Below, piece by piece: positions 9,818-17,130 of a stretch of 31,791 nucleotides of DNA. A program made the position numbers and the translations under genes. The number at the start of each line of letters is the position of its first letter. Position 1 is the stretch's first letter. The notes under the pieces were generated by a model that saw nothing but the letters and a program-made list of their open reading frames with translations, was not told the DNA's origin and searched no databases. Origin of the DNA: JBEKOF01 sp049513975 (GTDB lineage Bacteria > Verrucomicrobiota > Verrucomicrobiia > Limisphaerales > Palsa-1400); the NCBI GenBank assembly GCA_049513975.1, contig JBEKVM010000060.1, forward strand, positions 1 to 31,791, written 5' to 3'.

Positions 9818-10425
9818 TTGGAGACGGTGTTGTTTGCGGTTGCGTTGCGGATTTCTGAAAGGTTGCCGAAAAGGAAAGTGTTCGTGGTCGGTGGCGTGGT
9901 GCGCAGAACCACCTCCCCGGCCTGCGCCCCGCCCACCTGGAGCATCGCGCTCCCCGCCCGAAATTCGTTCGTGCCTGAAATCAACCGCACCCCGTCGGCC
10001 AGTTCCCACCGGTTATTGTCCAAAAACAGCAGCCGTCCGCCTTCCAGTCTGCTCGTGGGAGAAGCCACCAATTTGACTCCGCGCAATTCCACATGCCTGG
10101 CCGCATCCCCTCCCAGCCAGGAGCGCAGGCGGGCCAGATTTTTCGCCGCCGGCCCCGGATCCTTGACTTCGTAGGTGACCCCTTCCAGCACCGCCACCGG
10201 CAGGGCGCCGATGCGGAAAAACCCCCTCTTCTCGTACTCGGTATAAACCTTGTCCACCCGGATCACGGCGTAGAGCGTCTTGTCCGGTTCGCTGTAACGG
10301 GGAATTACCAGGTGTTGCGCGCCCCGCGCCGCCTGCATCCAGTCCACCACCGCCTGCCCGTGCGCCGGAAGGAAAAAGACAAAGCCGGCCAACCCGCAGA
10401 GAGCCGTCCTGACAATCATTTTCAT
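9814..10425 (-). CDS. small secreted protein of unknown function, coupled to the giant protein
   Basis: A 203-residue protein starting M-K-M-I-V-R-T-A-L-C-G and followed by a hydrophobic stretch ending P-A-H-G-Q, a clear signal peptide; the frame extends upstream to 10446 but this Met suits a signal sequence best. The mature part has no motif I recognise; it alternates hydrophobic and charged residues as beta-rich proteins do. Its TGA overlaps the ATG of the 1706-residue protein as ATGA (9814-9817), so the two are almost certainly co-transcribed and translationally coupled, suggesting a shared export or surface function. It is divergent from cysS, with 138 bases between. Confidence 0.75.
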   Translation of the reverse strand: MKMIVRTALCGLAGFVFFLPAHGQAVVDWMQAARGAQHLVIPRYSEPDKTLYAVIRVDKVYTEYEKRGFFRIGALPVAVLEGVTYEVKDPGPAAKNLARLRSWLGGDAARHVELRGVKLVASPTSRLEGGRLLFLDNNRWELADGVRLISGTNEFRAGSAMLQVGGAQAGEVVLRTTPPTTNTFLFGNLSEIRNATANNTVSK

Positions 10426-10563
10426 CGGTTTTCCAATTGCCACCAACCTCGCTCAACGGAACTTTAGCGGCGACTCTATCACCCCGCGCCAGCCATTGCA
10501 AGCTGTTTGTCCCGCCATTTTCCCTTTCCCCTTTTCCCCTCCAGACCCTAGACTCGCCCCGGC

Positions 10564-11979
10564 ATGGCATTGCAATTTTTTAATACGCTGTCGCGCTCGG
10601 TCCAGGAATTTGTCCCGCGCGATCCCCGCCGCCAATCCGTCGGCCTCTATTGCTGCGGCCCCACCGTGCATGACTTCGCCCATGTCGGCAATTTCCGCAC
10701 CTTCGTTTTTGCCGATCTGGTGCGCCGCTACCTGGAATTCAAGGGCCTCAAAGTCCGCCATGTCATGAACATCACCGATGTGGAGGACAAAATCATCCGG
10801 CGCGTCCGCGAAACCAATGCCCCGCTGCGCGACTACACCGCCCCTTTCGAGGCCGCGTTCTTCCAGGATTTCCAGGCGCTCAACTGCCTGCTCCCCCACG
10901 ACACGCCCCGCGCCAGCGAACATATTGCCGACATTATCGCCCTGATCGAAAAGCTCGTGGCGCGCGGCGTGGCTTATCGCGCCGCCGACGGCTCGGTCTA
11001 TTTCAGCATCGAAAAATACCAGGGCGCCGGCGGCCATTATGGCCGCCTGCTCAAATTGAATTTTGAGGAAATGCGCCCCGGCGAACGCGTCAGCAGCGAT
11101 GAATACGCCAAGGAAGCCGCCGCCGATTTCGCCCTCTGGAAAGCGCGCGTCCCCGACGACGGCGCGGTCTTCTGGCCCAGCCCGTGGGGCGAAGGCCGGC
11201 CCGGCTGGCACATCGAATGCAGCGCCATGAGCATGAAATCCCTCGGCCCCAGCTTCGATCTCCACCTCGGCGGCGAAGACCTCGTCTTTCCCCATCACGA
11301 GGACGAAATCGCCCAGAGCGAAGGCGCGGGCGCGCAGGCGGCGGGGGAGCCATTTGTCAAGTATTGGCTGCACGGCGCCCATCTGCTGGTGGAAGGCAAA
11401 AAAATGAGCAAGTCCCTCGGCAACTATTTCACCCTGCGCGATTTGCTGGCCAAAGGCTTCACCGGCCGGGAAGTCCGCTATCTGTTATTGACAGCGCATT
11501 ATCGCGAGTCCTTCAACTTCACCCTGGAAGGCTTGCAGGCCGCCCGCGCCGCGCTGGCGCGCATTGACGAATGTCTCGGCAAACTTCGCCTTATCGCGGG
11601 TGACGTCACAGATTATCCAGGCTCAGTTTTGCCTTCAATGTTCTCGGGGGTTCTCGACGATGACCTTAATGTGTCCGCTGCATGGGGGCTAATTTTTGAG
11701 TGGGTCCGCAATATGAACAAGGCCATGAGTGAAGGTACACTTCTTCCAATCTGGGCTGCATCTGATCTCGCTGGATGGGACAAAATGGATTCCGTTCTTG
11801 GCATTGGCGCACCTGTCAAATCTAAAATTCCTGAAGAAATGAATTCATTGCTCCAAGCCCGCCAGGCCGCCCGCAAGGCGAAAGACTTCAAACGCTCCGA
11901 CACCATCCGCGACGAATTGAAAGCCAAAGGCTGGGCCATCGAGGACACTCCCAAAGGCCCCCGCTTGAAGCGACTCTAG
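10564..11979 (+). CDS. cysS: cysteine--tRNA ligase
   Basis: Cytoplasmic class I aminoacyl-tRNA synthetase that charges tRNA-Cys; 471 residues, normal for the family. The C-G-P-T-V-H-D motif with zinc ligand Cys31, the HIGH-like H-V-G-N (residues 40-43), the zinc-site stretch G-W-H-I-E-C-S-A-M-S, H-H-E-D-E-I-A-Q-S and the K-M-S-K-S loop (280-284) are all present, followed by the helical C-terminal domain ending in the usual K-x-x-D-x-I-R-x-x-L motif. Codons are strongly C/G-ending except between about 11590 and 11850 (the linker before the final domain), where third positions become clearly richer in A/T. A hairpin repeat separates it from tmk. Confidence 0.97.
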   Translation: MALQFFNTLSRSVQEFVPRDPRRQSVGLYCCGPTVHDFAHVGNFRTFVFADLVRRYLEFKGLKVRHVMNITDVEDKIIRRVRETNAPLRDYTAPFEAAFFQDFQALNCLLPHDTPRASEHIADIIALIEKLVARGVAYRAADGSVYFSIEKYQGAGGHYGRLLKLNFEEMRPGERVSSDEYAKEAAADFALWKARVPDDGAVFWPSPWGEGRPGWHIECSAMSMKSLGPSFDLHLGGEDLVFPHHEDEIAQSEGAGAQAAGEPFVKYWLHGAHLLVEGKKMSKSLGNYFTLRDLLAKGFTGREVRYLLLTAHYRESFNFTLEGLQAARAALARIDECLGKLRLIAGDVTDYPGSVLPSMFSGVLDDDLNVSAAWGLIFEWVRNMNKAMSEGTLLPIWAASDLAGWDKMDSVLGIGAPVKSKIPEEMNSLLQARQAARKAKDFKRSDTIRDELKAKGWAIEDTPKGPRLKRL

Positions 11980-12001
11980 CGTGAACGAAAATACACAACC
12001 C

Positions 12002-12078
12002 GGTAGGGCGAGACTCCGTCGAGCCGTGACTTTATCCCCGAGAAATCGAGTTACGGCTCGACGGAGTCTCGCCCTGCC
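12002..12078. repeat. REP-like long hairpin between cysS and tmk
   Basis: Arms of 29 bases at 12002-12030 and 12050-12078 are complementary at 27 positions (core AGGGCGAGACTCCGTCGAGC) around a 19-base loop. It has no T-run, so it is not a classic terminator, but as RNA it would form a very stable stem downstream of cysS and just before tmk. Its shape and intergenic position fit a repetitive extragenic palindrome; only one copy is in this window. Confidence 0.8.
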
Positions 12079-12099
12079 GCACAAAAATAAATTCTTGCC

Positions 12100-12750
12100 A
12101 TGAAGGGCCTTTTCATCACCTTTGAAGGAACCGAGGGCGGCGGCAAAACCACCCAAATCGCCGCCCTGGCCGAACGCTTGCGCGGCCTGGGCTACGCCGT
12201 CCGCGCCTTGCGCGAACCCGGCGGCACCCCCATCGGCGAAGAAATCCGCCACACCCTCCAATACAGCCCAGCCAACCGCGGCATGACCCCCGAAGCCGAG
12301 TTGCTCCTCCTCAACGCCAGCCGCGCCCAATTGGTGCGCCAAGTCATCCGCCCCGCCCTGGCGGCGGGCGAGATCGTGCTCTGCGACCGCTTTTACCATT
12401 CCACCCTCGCCTACCAGGCGCATGGCCGCGGCCTGGATTTCAAACAAGTCCAGCGCATCATTTCCTTCGCCGTCGGCCGCACCCGCCCCGACTTGACCCT
12501 CCTGCTCATGGTCCCCGTCGCCGTGAGCGAGGCCCGCCGCCGCGCCCGCCCGGCCGAGCGCGACCGGATGGAGGAGGCGGATCGCGCTTTTTTTGAACGC
12601 GTGGATAAGGGTTATGAAGCCATCGCCGCCGCCCAACCCGGCCGCATCCGCCGTCTGGACGCGACCGCGCCGGCCGAAGTTGTCGCCGGCGAGATTTGGG
12701 CCGCCGTCGCGCCCTATTTGAAAAAACTCCCAAAGCCCGGCCAGCCATAA
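12100..12750 (+). CDS. tmk: thymidylate kinase
   Basis: Phosphorylates dTMP to dTDP in the cytoplasm for DNA synthesis. The 216-residue length is normal. The P-loop reads F-E-G-T-E-G-G-G-K-T-T-Q (Lys16), the D-R-F-Y-H segment of the substrate site is present (D-R-[FY] is the family signature), and the lid region has R-A-R-P-A-E-R-D-R-M-E before F-F-E-R-V. The ATG at 12100 is the first in frame after the hairpin and sets the expected N-terminus. Confidence 0.96.
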   Translation: MKGLFITFEGTEGGGKTTQIAALAERLRGLGYAVRALREPGGTPIGEEIRHTLQYSPANRGMTPEAELLLLNASRAQLVRQVIRPALAAGEIVLCDRFYHSTLAYQAHGRGLDFKQVQRIISFAVGRTRPDLTLLLMVPVAVSEARRRARPAERDRMEEADRAFFERVDKGYEAIAAAQPGRIRRLDATAPAEVVAGEIWAAVAPYLKKLPKPGQP

Positions 12751-12762
12751 TTCCTCCCTCCC

Positions 12763-12792
12763 AATCTTAATCTTAATCCTAATCTTAATCTC
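12763..12792. repeat. hexanucleotide AATCTT/AATCCT tract, copy 1
   Basis: Five units of a six-base repeat (AATCTT AATCTT AATCCT AATCTT AATCTC) preceded by CCTCCC, 12 bases after the tmk stop. The same tract appears at 14359-14440 and 18247-18268 and reversed at 1088-1107. Confidence 0.8.
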
Positions 12793-12922
12793 TCCACGGA
12801 TTTGGTGGGCATTTCCATTAAGTTTAGGATTGACCTTCTTTCGCCTTAAAGCATGCATCGGGAGCATGAACCTGCCGCTGCTCGACAGACCTCCGTGGAA
12901 CAATCCTTGTCCGTCTGCTGTT

Positions 12923-12968
12923 CCCTCTCCGCTCCCATCCGATGGGAGGGGAGAGGGTTAGGGTGAGG
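12923..12968. repeat. hairpin followed by TTAGGGTGAGG core
   Basis: A 16-bp stem (12923-12938 with 12942-12957, one mismatch, loop CCG) is followed directly by TTAGGGTGAGG. The same arrangement, hairpin plus GAGAGGG plus TTAGGGTGAGG, lies inside the MITE at 4492-4529. The rest of the 12751-13078 gap shows no gene apart from the neighbouring repeat and a likely rpsT promoter. Confidence 0.75.
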
Positions 12969-13016
12969 TGAGGGTTCATGGAAAGGAGTAACACCCCTCG
13001 CCCTCAAATCCAGCCG

Positions 13017-13044
13017 TTGACAAACCCGCCGCTTGCGTTACCGT
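13017..13044 (+). promoter_or_regulatory. possible rpsT promoter
   Basis: A perfect -35 hexamer TTGACA (13017-13022) is followed, 16 bases on, by a weak -10 TACCGT (13039-13044), about 35 bases before the rpsT start. The -35 is convincing and the -10 is not, so this is a tentative assignment. Confidence 0.4.
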
Positions 13045-13078
13045 TGTCCCCTCTGAGGATAAAACCGAGTTAACAAAT

Positions 13079-13348
13079 ATGCCGAATACAAAATCAGCCG
13101 GACGCCGCATGCGCAACAGCGCGCGCAAGCAATTGCAGAATCGCAGCATCAAAACCCGCTTGCACAATTTGGAAAGGAATTTTGCCGAACTGCTCGGCGC
13201 CGGGAAAAAGGACGAAGCCGCCGCCGCCTTGCGCCTCCTCACTTCCGCCTTTGATAAAGCCGTCAAAACCGGCGTCGTCAACCGCCCCATGGCCAACCGC
13301 AAAAAGTCCCGTCTCAGCCTCCGCCTCAACGCCGCCAAGCCCGCCTGA
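13079..13348 (+). CDS. rpsT: 30S ribosomal protein S20
   Basis: Primary 16S rRNA-binding protein of the small subunit. 89 residues, as usual. The N-terminus M-P-N-T-K-S-A-G-R-R-M-R and the basic stretch N-R-S-I-K-T-R match the family, as does the C-terminal pattern F-D-K-A-V-K-T-G-V-V ... N-R-K-K-S-R-L-S-L-R-L. Monocistronic as far as can be seen; it converges with the next gene with only 2 bases between the stops. Confidence 0.97.
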   Translation: MPNTKSAGRRMRNSARKQLQNRSIKTRLHNLERNFAELLGAGKKDEAAAALRLLTSAFDKAVKTGVVNRPMANRKKSRLSLRLNAAKPA

Positions 13349-13350
13349 GC

Positions 13351-14274
13351 TTACTTGTCCTGGCCCGGCCGGCTCCCGGGAAAACTCGCGTTCACGGGCG
13401 TCGCCGGCGGCTGCCTTTCCGGCGGCGGAAGATCGCTGGCCGAGACCACCCGCGTGCCCCCGGCCACCGCCACTCCGCCCGCCCCATCCGCCTGCAAGGC
13501 CGGCCGCTTGTCCGTGTATTGGTAAGTTCTCCGTTCCAGAATCTGGCCCAGCGTGTCAATCACACAGTAACTGAACGCCTTGGCGTCGGTCTGATGCAGC
13601 ACATGCAAATCGTTGAACCGGTCCAGCTTCACATCCGGCTCGCTGTAGGAGAAATAAAGACCCAGCGGAACCAGCCGCACCGTCTGGCCGCTCGAGGCGT
13701 CGGTCAGCCGGACATAAAGCTTCATGCTGCCCAGGTCGTCCGATTTTTCCAAAATGTAATTTCGCGTTGGCGGCGGCTGGTTGCCCGGGCCATGCAACAA
13801 CGTCACCCCCACCGGACCGGGAGGCTGGTTCGCCAGCCGGATGCCATTGACGATGCTAAATGAAACCGGCGTCACCGCCAGCCCCTGCGGCCATTGCGGA
13901 AACTTGACCGTCGCCTTCACCGTATAATGTCCCGGCTGGCGGAAATCAAAATAGGGGGTCAGATTGAAATCCCGCGAGGCGGTCAGCCCCGGCGGGACGG
14001 TGGTTTCGCCCTCAATATAGACATGGTTGGTGCCCACTTCCGGCACCATCGAGTTCTTCTCCCCCTGCACGGTGAAAGTGATCCAATCGCTCGTCGCCCC
14101 CAGCATCAGATCCTGCCCGGAGCGATTTTCGATCGTCAGTTTCAGATACATCTTTTCATCCGGCAGCAATTGATTGTGCTCCAGGCTCAAGGCCGCCGAC
14201 ACCGCTACACCCTGGGCCTGCGCCAGCGAAAGCAAACCTTGGAGAAGCGCCCACCAAACAACAATCCTTTTCAT
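13351..14274 (-). CDS. secreted protein of unknown function
   Basis: A 307-residue protein that starts with a signal peptide (M-K-R-I-V-V-W-W-A-L-L-Q-G, cleavage near A-Q-A-Q). The start at 14274 is chosen over the longer frame to 14334 because it gives that signal peptide. The mature part begins S-L-E-H-N-Q-L-L-P-D-E and reads K-L-T-I-E-N-R-S-G-Q, like the Ig-like beta-sandwich modules found in bacterial exported proteins; a second half has D-V-K-L-D-R-F-N-D-L-H-V-L-H-Q. The C-terminus is rich in proline and low in complexity. I do not recognise a named family. It may share a transcript with the Kdo hydroxylase gene upstream on the same strand, but a 185-base gap with repeats separates them. 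Confidence 0.7.
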   Translation of the reverse strand: MKRIVVWWALLQGLLSLAQAQGVAVSAALSLEHNQLLPDEKMYLKLTIENRSGQDLMLGATSDWITFTVQGEKNSMVPEVGTNHVYIEGETTVPPGLTASRDFNLTPYFDFRQPGHYTVKATVKFPQWPQGLAVTPVSFSIVNGIRLANQPPGPVGVTLLHGPGNQPPPTRNYILEKSDDLGSMKLYVRLTDASSGQTVRLVPLGLYFSYSEPDVKLDRFNDLHVLHQTDAKAFSYCVIDTLGQILERRTYQYTDKRPALQADGAGGVAVAGGTRVVSASDLPPPERQPPATPVNASFPGSRPGQDK

Positions 14275-14358
14275 AAAACCCATCTTACCCCGCCCCGCCC
14301 TCCCCGGCAAGCTCCAAAAACCGCCCGCCCCCATTTCCCATTTTTACCCATCCCTCCC

Positions 14359-14440
14359 AATCCTTAATCCGTAATCTTAATCTTAATCCTAATCCTTAAT
14401 CTTAATCTTAATCCTAATCTTTAATCTTAATCTCAAATCC
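14359..14440. repeat. hexanucleotide AATCTT/AATCCT tract, copy 2
   Basis: About 80 bases made almost entirely of AATCTT, AATCCT and AATCCTT/AATCTTT variants, again preceded by CCCTCCC. One-base slips in several units suggest growth by slippage. It lies between two minus-strand genes, so transcripts crossing it would read GATTAAGATTAGG and similar. Confidence 0.85.
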
Positions 14441-14458
14441 AAATCCCAGCCCTGCCTT

Positions 14459-15451
14459 CTACGTCGCATAATCCGCCAGGGGCACCCCCGCGATCCCTTC
14501 CAGCACCCGGATCGGCGCCCGCTCCGGCCGGATGACCACCCGCAAAGGAATGGTGAAGCCCTGCTCCAGCGTGCCGCCGGCCGACAACTCAGCGTGTGGC
14601 ACCCCATCCGTCAGACATATCCAACTCGACCCGGGCGGGAATTCCAGCCGGATTTTCCTGCTCTTCTCCTGCCAGTCCTTTTTCCCCTTCAAATGCTGCG
14701 CAAACCCAAGCATAAACCGGTCGTAGGCCGTTAAATCCAATGCCTTCATCCCCAGCATCATCTTTAATTCCCGCACCAGCGGATGACTGCGCCGGCTCCC
14801 TTGCGCCGCGATCCGCCCCAGTCCCGCCTCCTCCGCATACGCTTGCGCCAGCTCCTCGAAGCTCCCGGCCACCGCCCAAACCACCGGTTCCACCGCGTGG
14901 ATATTGGTAAAACATCGCAGCAGACGCCGTCCCCGCGTCGGTCGCGTGGAATAAGCGTCCACATGCAGCAGGTCGTTGCGCTCCCGCGGCGGCAGGACGA
15001 CTCCTTTGCCCGGTTTCAGCCGCAGGCTGGCATGATCCAGCGTCCAATCCATCGCATACGGCGCCAAAAGCCAGCCCACCGACCTCGTCACCTCCGACGA
15101 GTAATGCCTCATAATGCCATGCACCCGCCGCCCAGCGCTCTTCGACCCCATCGTCCCCGCCAGGGGGCCTTCCAGCGGATGATACGAAACATGGCTCACC
15201 GCGCGCGAGCCTCCCTCCCGCCATGTCAACAAAGATTCCTGGTCCGCCTTCGCCAAATCAAAAGGGCTGCGCTCGAAGAACAGAATGCGCCCCTCCTCCA
15301 ACTGCTCGCAGCATTGCCGGGCGCGCGGCAGGGCCTCGGCCGCATCCGCCCAGCCTTCCGGATGCCGGTAATCGTCCACCCGGGTCAGCACCTCTTCTGC
15401 GGCCGGGCTGGGTTGGGCGCTGGCGGTCGGACCTTCGGGCATCGGGCTCAT
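14459..15451 (-). CDS. kdoO: Kdo hydroxylase family protein (Fe(II)/2-oxoglutarate dioxygenase)
   Basis: Similar to KdoO, which hydroxylates the 3-deoxy-manno-octulosonic acid (Kdo) of the LPS inner core to Ko and so changes outer-membrane stability. About 330 residues from the Met at 15451; the frame continues to 15517 but with unlikely sequence. The iron-binding set appears to be H163-V-D165 in the stretch L-L-H-V-D-A-Y-S-T-R-P and H286 in D-G-V-P-H-A-E-L-S-A-G. The segment R-G-R-R-L-L-R-C-F-T-N-I-H matches my memory of the family. Family recognition is from memory of motifs, not from a search. It supports a Gram-negative, LPS-making host. Confidence 0.75.
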   Translation of the reverse strand: MSPMPEGPTASAQPSPAAEEVLTRVDDYRHPEGWADAAEALPRARQCCEQLEEGRILFFERSPFDLAKADQESLLTWREGGSRAVSHVSYHPLEGPLAGTMGSKSAGRRVHGIMRHYSSEVTRSVGWLLAPYAMDWTLDHASLRLKPGKGVVLPPRERNDLLHVDAYSTRPTRGRRLLRCFTNIHAVEPVVWAVAGSFEELAQAYAEEAGLGRIAAQGSRRSHPLVRELKMMLGMKALDLTAYDRFMLGFAQHLKGKKDWQEKSRKIRLEFPPGSSWICLTDGVPHAELSAGGTLEQGFTIPLRVVIRPERAPIRVLEGIAGVPLADYAT

Positions 15452-15592
15452 AGTGCGGGCTGGCGGTCGGCGATTCTGGCTCGGGCCAACCCTGCTCCCT
15501 CCCCGGCCCCAAGTCAAGCCCTCCCCAAACCCGTTTTATTTTGCATTCTCCCTTTTCCATTTCCCCGCCGCCATTCTACACTGCTTCACCTT

Positions 15593-16009
15593 ATGACTAT
15601 CCAAGTGGCTGTTCTCTGCGACGCGGCAACCGATTACAACAGCAAACTCAACTTGCTCGGCACTTTCGACACCATCCTCGCCGCCCAACTCCCCGCCCAG
15701 CACCCCCAATGCTCCGTCGCCCTCCGCATCGCCTTTGACCGCGTCGAAGAAGGCTCCCACCAGTTGTCCATGAATTTCGTGGACGAGGACGGCCAGCCCA
15801 TCATGCCCGCCATGAACGTTCCCGTCCAAATCCTTTTCCCCGCCGACGCCACTTTCATGTCCCGCAATTTCGTCGTCAACATCCAGCAGTTGAAGTTCGA
15901 CAAGGCCGGCCTTTACTCCATTGACCTGTCCATGGACGGTCGCCCCTTGTCCAGCATCCCACTCGCCGTCAAAATGATCGAGCGCAAAGAACCCGAACCA
16001 GAACTGTAG
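15593..16009 (+). CDS. DUF6941-like protein
   Basis: A 138-residue protein starting M-T-I-Q-V-A-V-L-C-D-A-A-T and continuing K-L-N-L-L-G-T-F-D-T-I and P-A-Q-H-P-Q. These are the features of the small DUF6941 family, whose function is unknown. No signal peptide or membrane segment; beta-rich in look. The long frame upstream of the Met at 15593 is an artefact. Its TAG overlaps the first base of a hairpin that leads into the tandem repeat before holB. Confidence 0.75.
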   Translation: MTIQVAVLCDAATDYNSKLNLLGTFDTILAAQLPAQHPQCSVALRIAFDRVEEGSHQLSMNFVDEDGQPIMPAMNVPVQILFPADATFMSRNFVVNIQQLKFDKAGLYSIDLSMDGRPLSSIPLAVKMIERKEPEPEL

Positions 16010-16127
16010 CGGCGGTCTATGACCGCCGCACTTTGAAAAACCCATCACCGCCCCATGACCGCCGCACTTTGAAAAATCCATGCCCGCCGCCTGGCCGCCG
16101 CACTCTCAAAACCCCATGCCCGAAACC
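16009..16127. repeat. GCGGCGGTC hairpin and three 36-bp tandem repeats reaching into holB
   Basis: GCGGCGGTC-tat-GACCGCCGC (16009-16029) is a perfect 9-bp hairpin. From 16020 a unit starting TGACCGCCGCACTTTGAAAA repeats three times at exactly 36 bases (16020, 16056, 16092). The third unit contains the ATG at 16116 chosen as the holB start, so the repeat supplies the translation start region. Confidence 0.8.
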
Positions 16128-17123
16128 AACATGACCCGCCTGCTGGAACGCAGCCTCCAACGAAACCGTCTCGCCCATGCCTATCTCTTTTCCGGCGATT
16201 CCCTGGAAGAATTGGAAATCATGGCGCGAACCCTGGCCGGCGCCCTCAACTGCGCCGCCGCCCGCGCCGCCGCCCAACCGCCCCTTCATTCCTGCGGCCA
16301 GTGCGACTCCTGCCGCCGCATCCAGCACGATGTCCATCCCGACGTCCTCTGGGTCCGCCCCGAATCCAAAACCCGCATCATCACCATTGACCAGATCCGC
16401 GACCTCATGCGCACCGTCCATTTAAAACCCACCGTCGCGAAATTCAAAGTCGGCGTCGTCGTGGCCGCCGACCGGCTCACGCCGCAGGCCGGCAACGCCT
16501 TCTTGAAAACCCTCGAAGAGCCGCCCGCCGATTCCATTCTCGTTCTCCTCACCACCCAGCCGCAGCGCATTTTGGAAACCATCCTCTCCCGCTGTCTGCG
16601 CCTGAGTTTTGGCGGCGAGAGCGCGCAAACCCACGCCCAACACGCCGCCTGGCTGGCTGGCTTTAGCGAACTGGCGGCCCGCTCCGGGCGCGGCTTGCTG
16701 GCCCGTTACCAGTTGCTTGGCCTCCTCATGAAAAAACTCGCCGGCCAAAAGGCTGACATTGAAAAATCACTCGCCGCCCGCTCGCCCCTCGAGCAATACG
16801 ACGACCTCGATCCAAGAATGCGTGAAAAGCTCGAAGACGAATTAACTGCCGCCGTCGAATCCGAGTACCGCCACCAGCGCGCCGACCTCCTTGGCGCCTT
16901 GCACTGGTGGTTGCGCGATGTCTGGCTGCAAAAGCTGCAGGCTGGCGGCGGGAAGCTGTGCTTTCCCAATCTACAGGCGGCGGCCGTCGCCGTGGCGGCG
17001 CGCATATCCCCTGCCGAAGCCATGCGCAACCTCGAAGAAGTGGACCTTTTGCAACGCCAGCTCAACACCAACGTGCAAGAGGCCCTCGCCCTGGAAGTCG
17101 CCCTCCTCAAGCTCAAACTGTGA
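16116..17123 (+). CDS. holB: DNA polymerase III delta-prime subunit
   Basis: Clamp-loader subunit that holds gamma/tau and delta together. About 335 residues. The start of the AAA+ fold reads L-A-H-A-Y-L-F-S-G-D, where the P-loop lysine is missing as is typical of delta-prime. A zinc module is present with Cys46, Cys60, Cys63 and Cys66. The sensor-1 region T-L-E-E-P-P and the S-R-C motif (158-160), which supplies the arginine finger to a neighbouring ATPase subunit, are intact. The C-terminal helical domain follows. Met at residue 6 (16131) is an alternative start. The RAYT gene begins 7 bases after its stop. Confidence 0.88.
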   Translation: MPETNMTRLLERSLQRNRLAHAYLFSGDSLEELEIMARTLAGALNCAAARAAAQPPLHSCGQCDSCRRIQHDVHPDVLWVRPESKTRIITIDQIRDLMRTVHLKPTVAKFKVGVVVAADRLTPQAGNAFLKTLEEPPADSILVLLTTQPQRILETILSRCLRLSFGGESAQTHAQHAAWLAGFSELAARSGRGLLARYQLLGLLMKKLAGQKADIEKSLAARSPLEQYDDLDPRMREKLEDELTAAVESEYRHQRADLLGALHWWLRDVWLQKLQAGGGKLCFPNLQAAAVAVAARISPAEAMRNLEEVDLLQRQLNTNVQEALALEVALLKLKL

Positions 17124-17130
17124 TCCCAAC

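Noticed and set aside
10564..11979. cysS as a mosaic pseudogene because of its composition patch
   Set aside because: The frame is intact and all catalytic and zinc motifs are present, so it should be functional.
12002..12078. Rho-independent terminator of cysS
   Set aside because: The stem is far too long and no T-run follows; listed as a REP-like repeat instead.
16020..16127. CRISPR repeats of 36 bases
   Set aside because: The three 36-base units are directly joined with no spacers between them.
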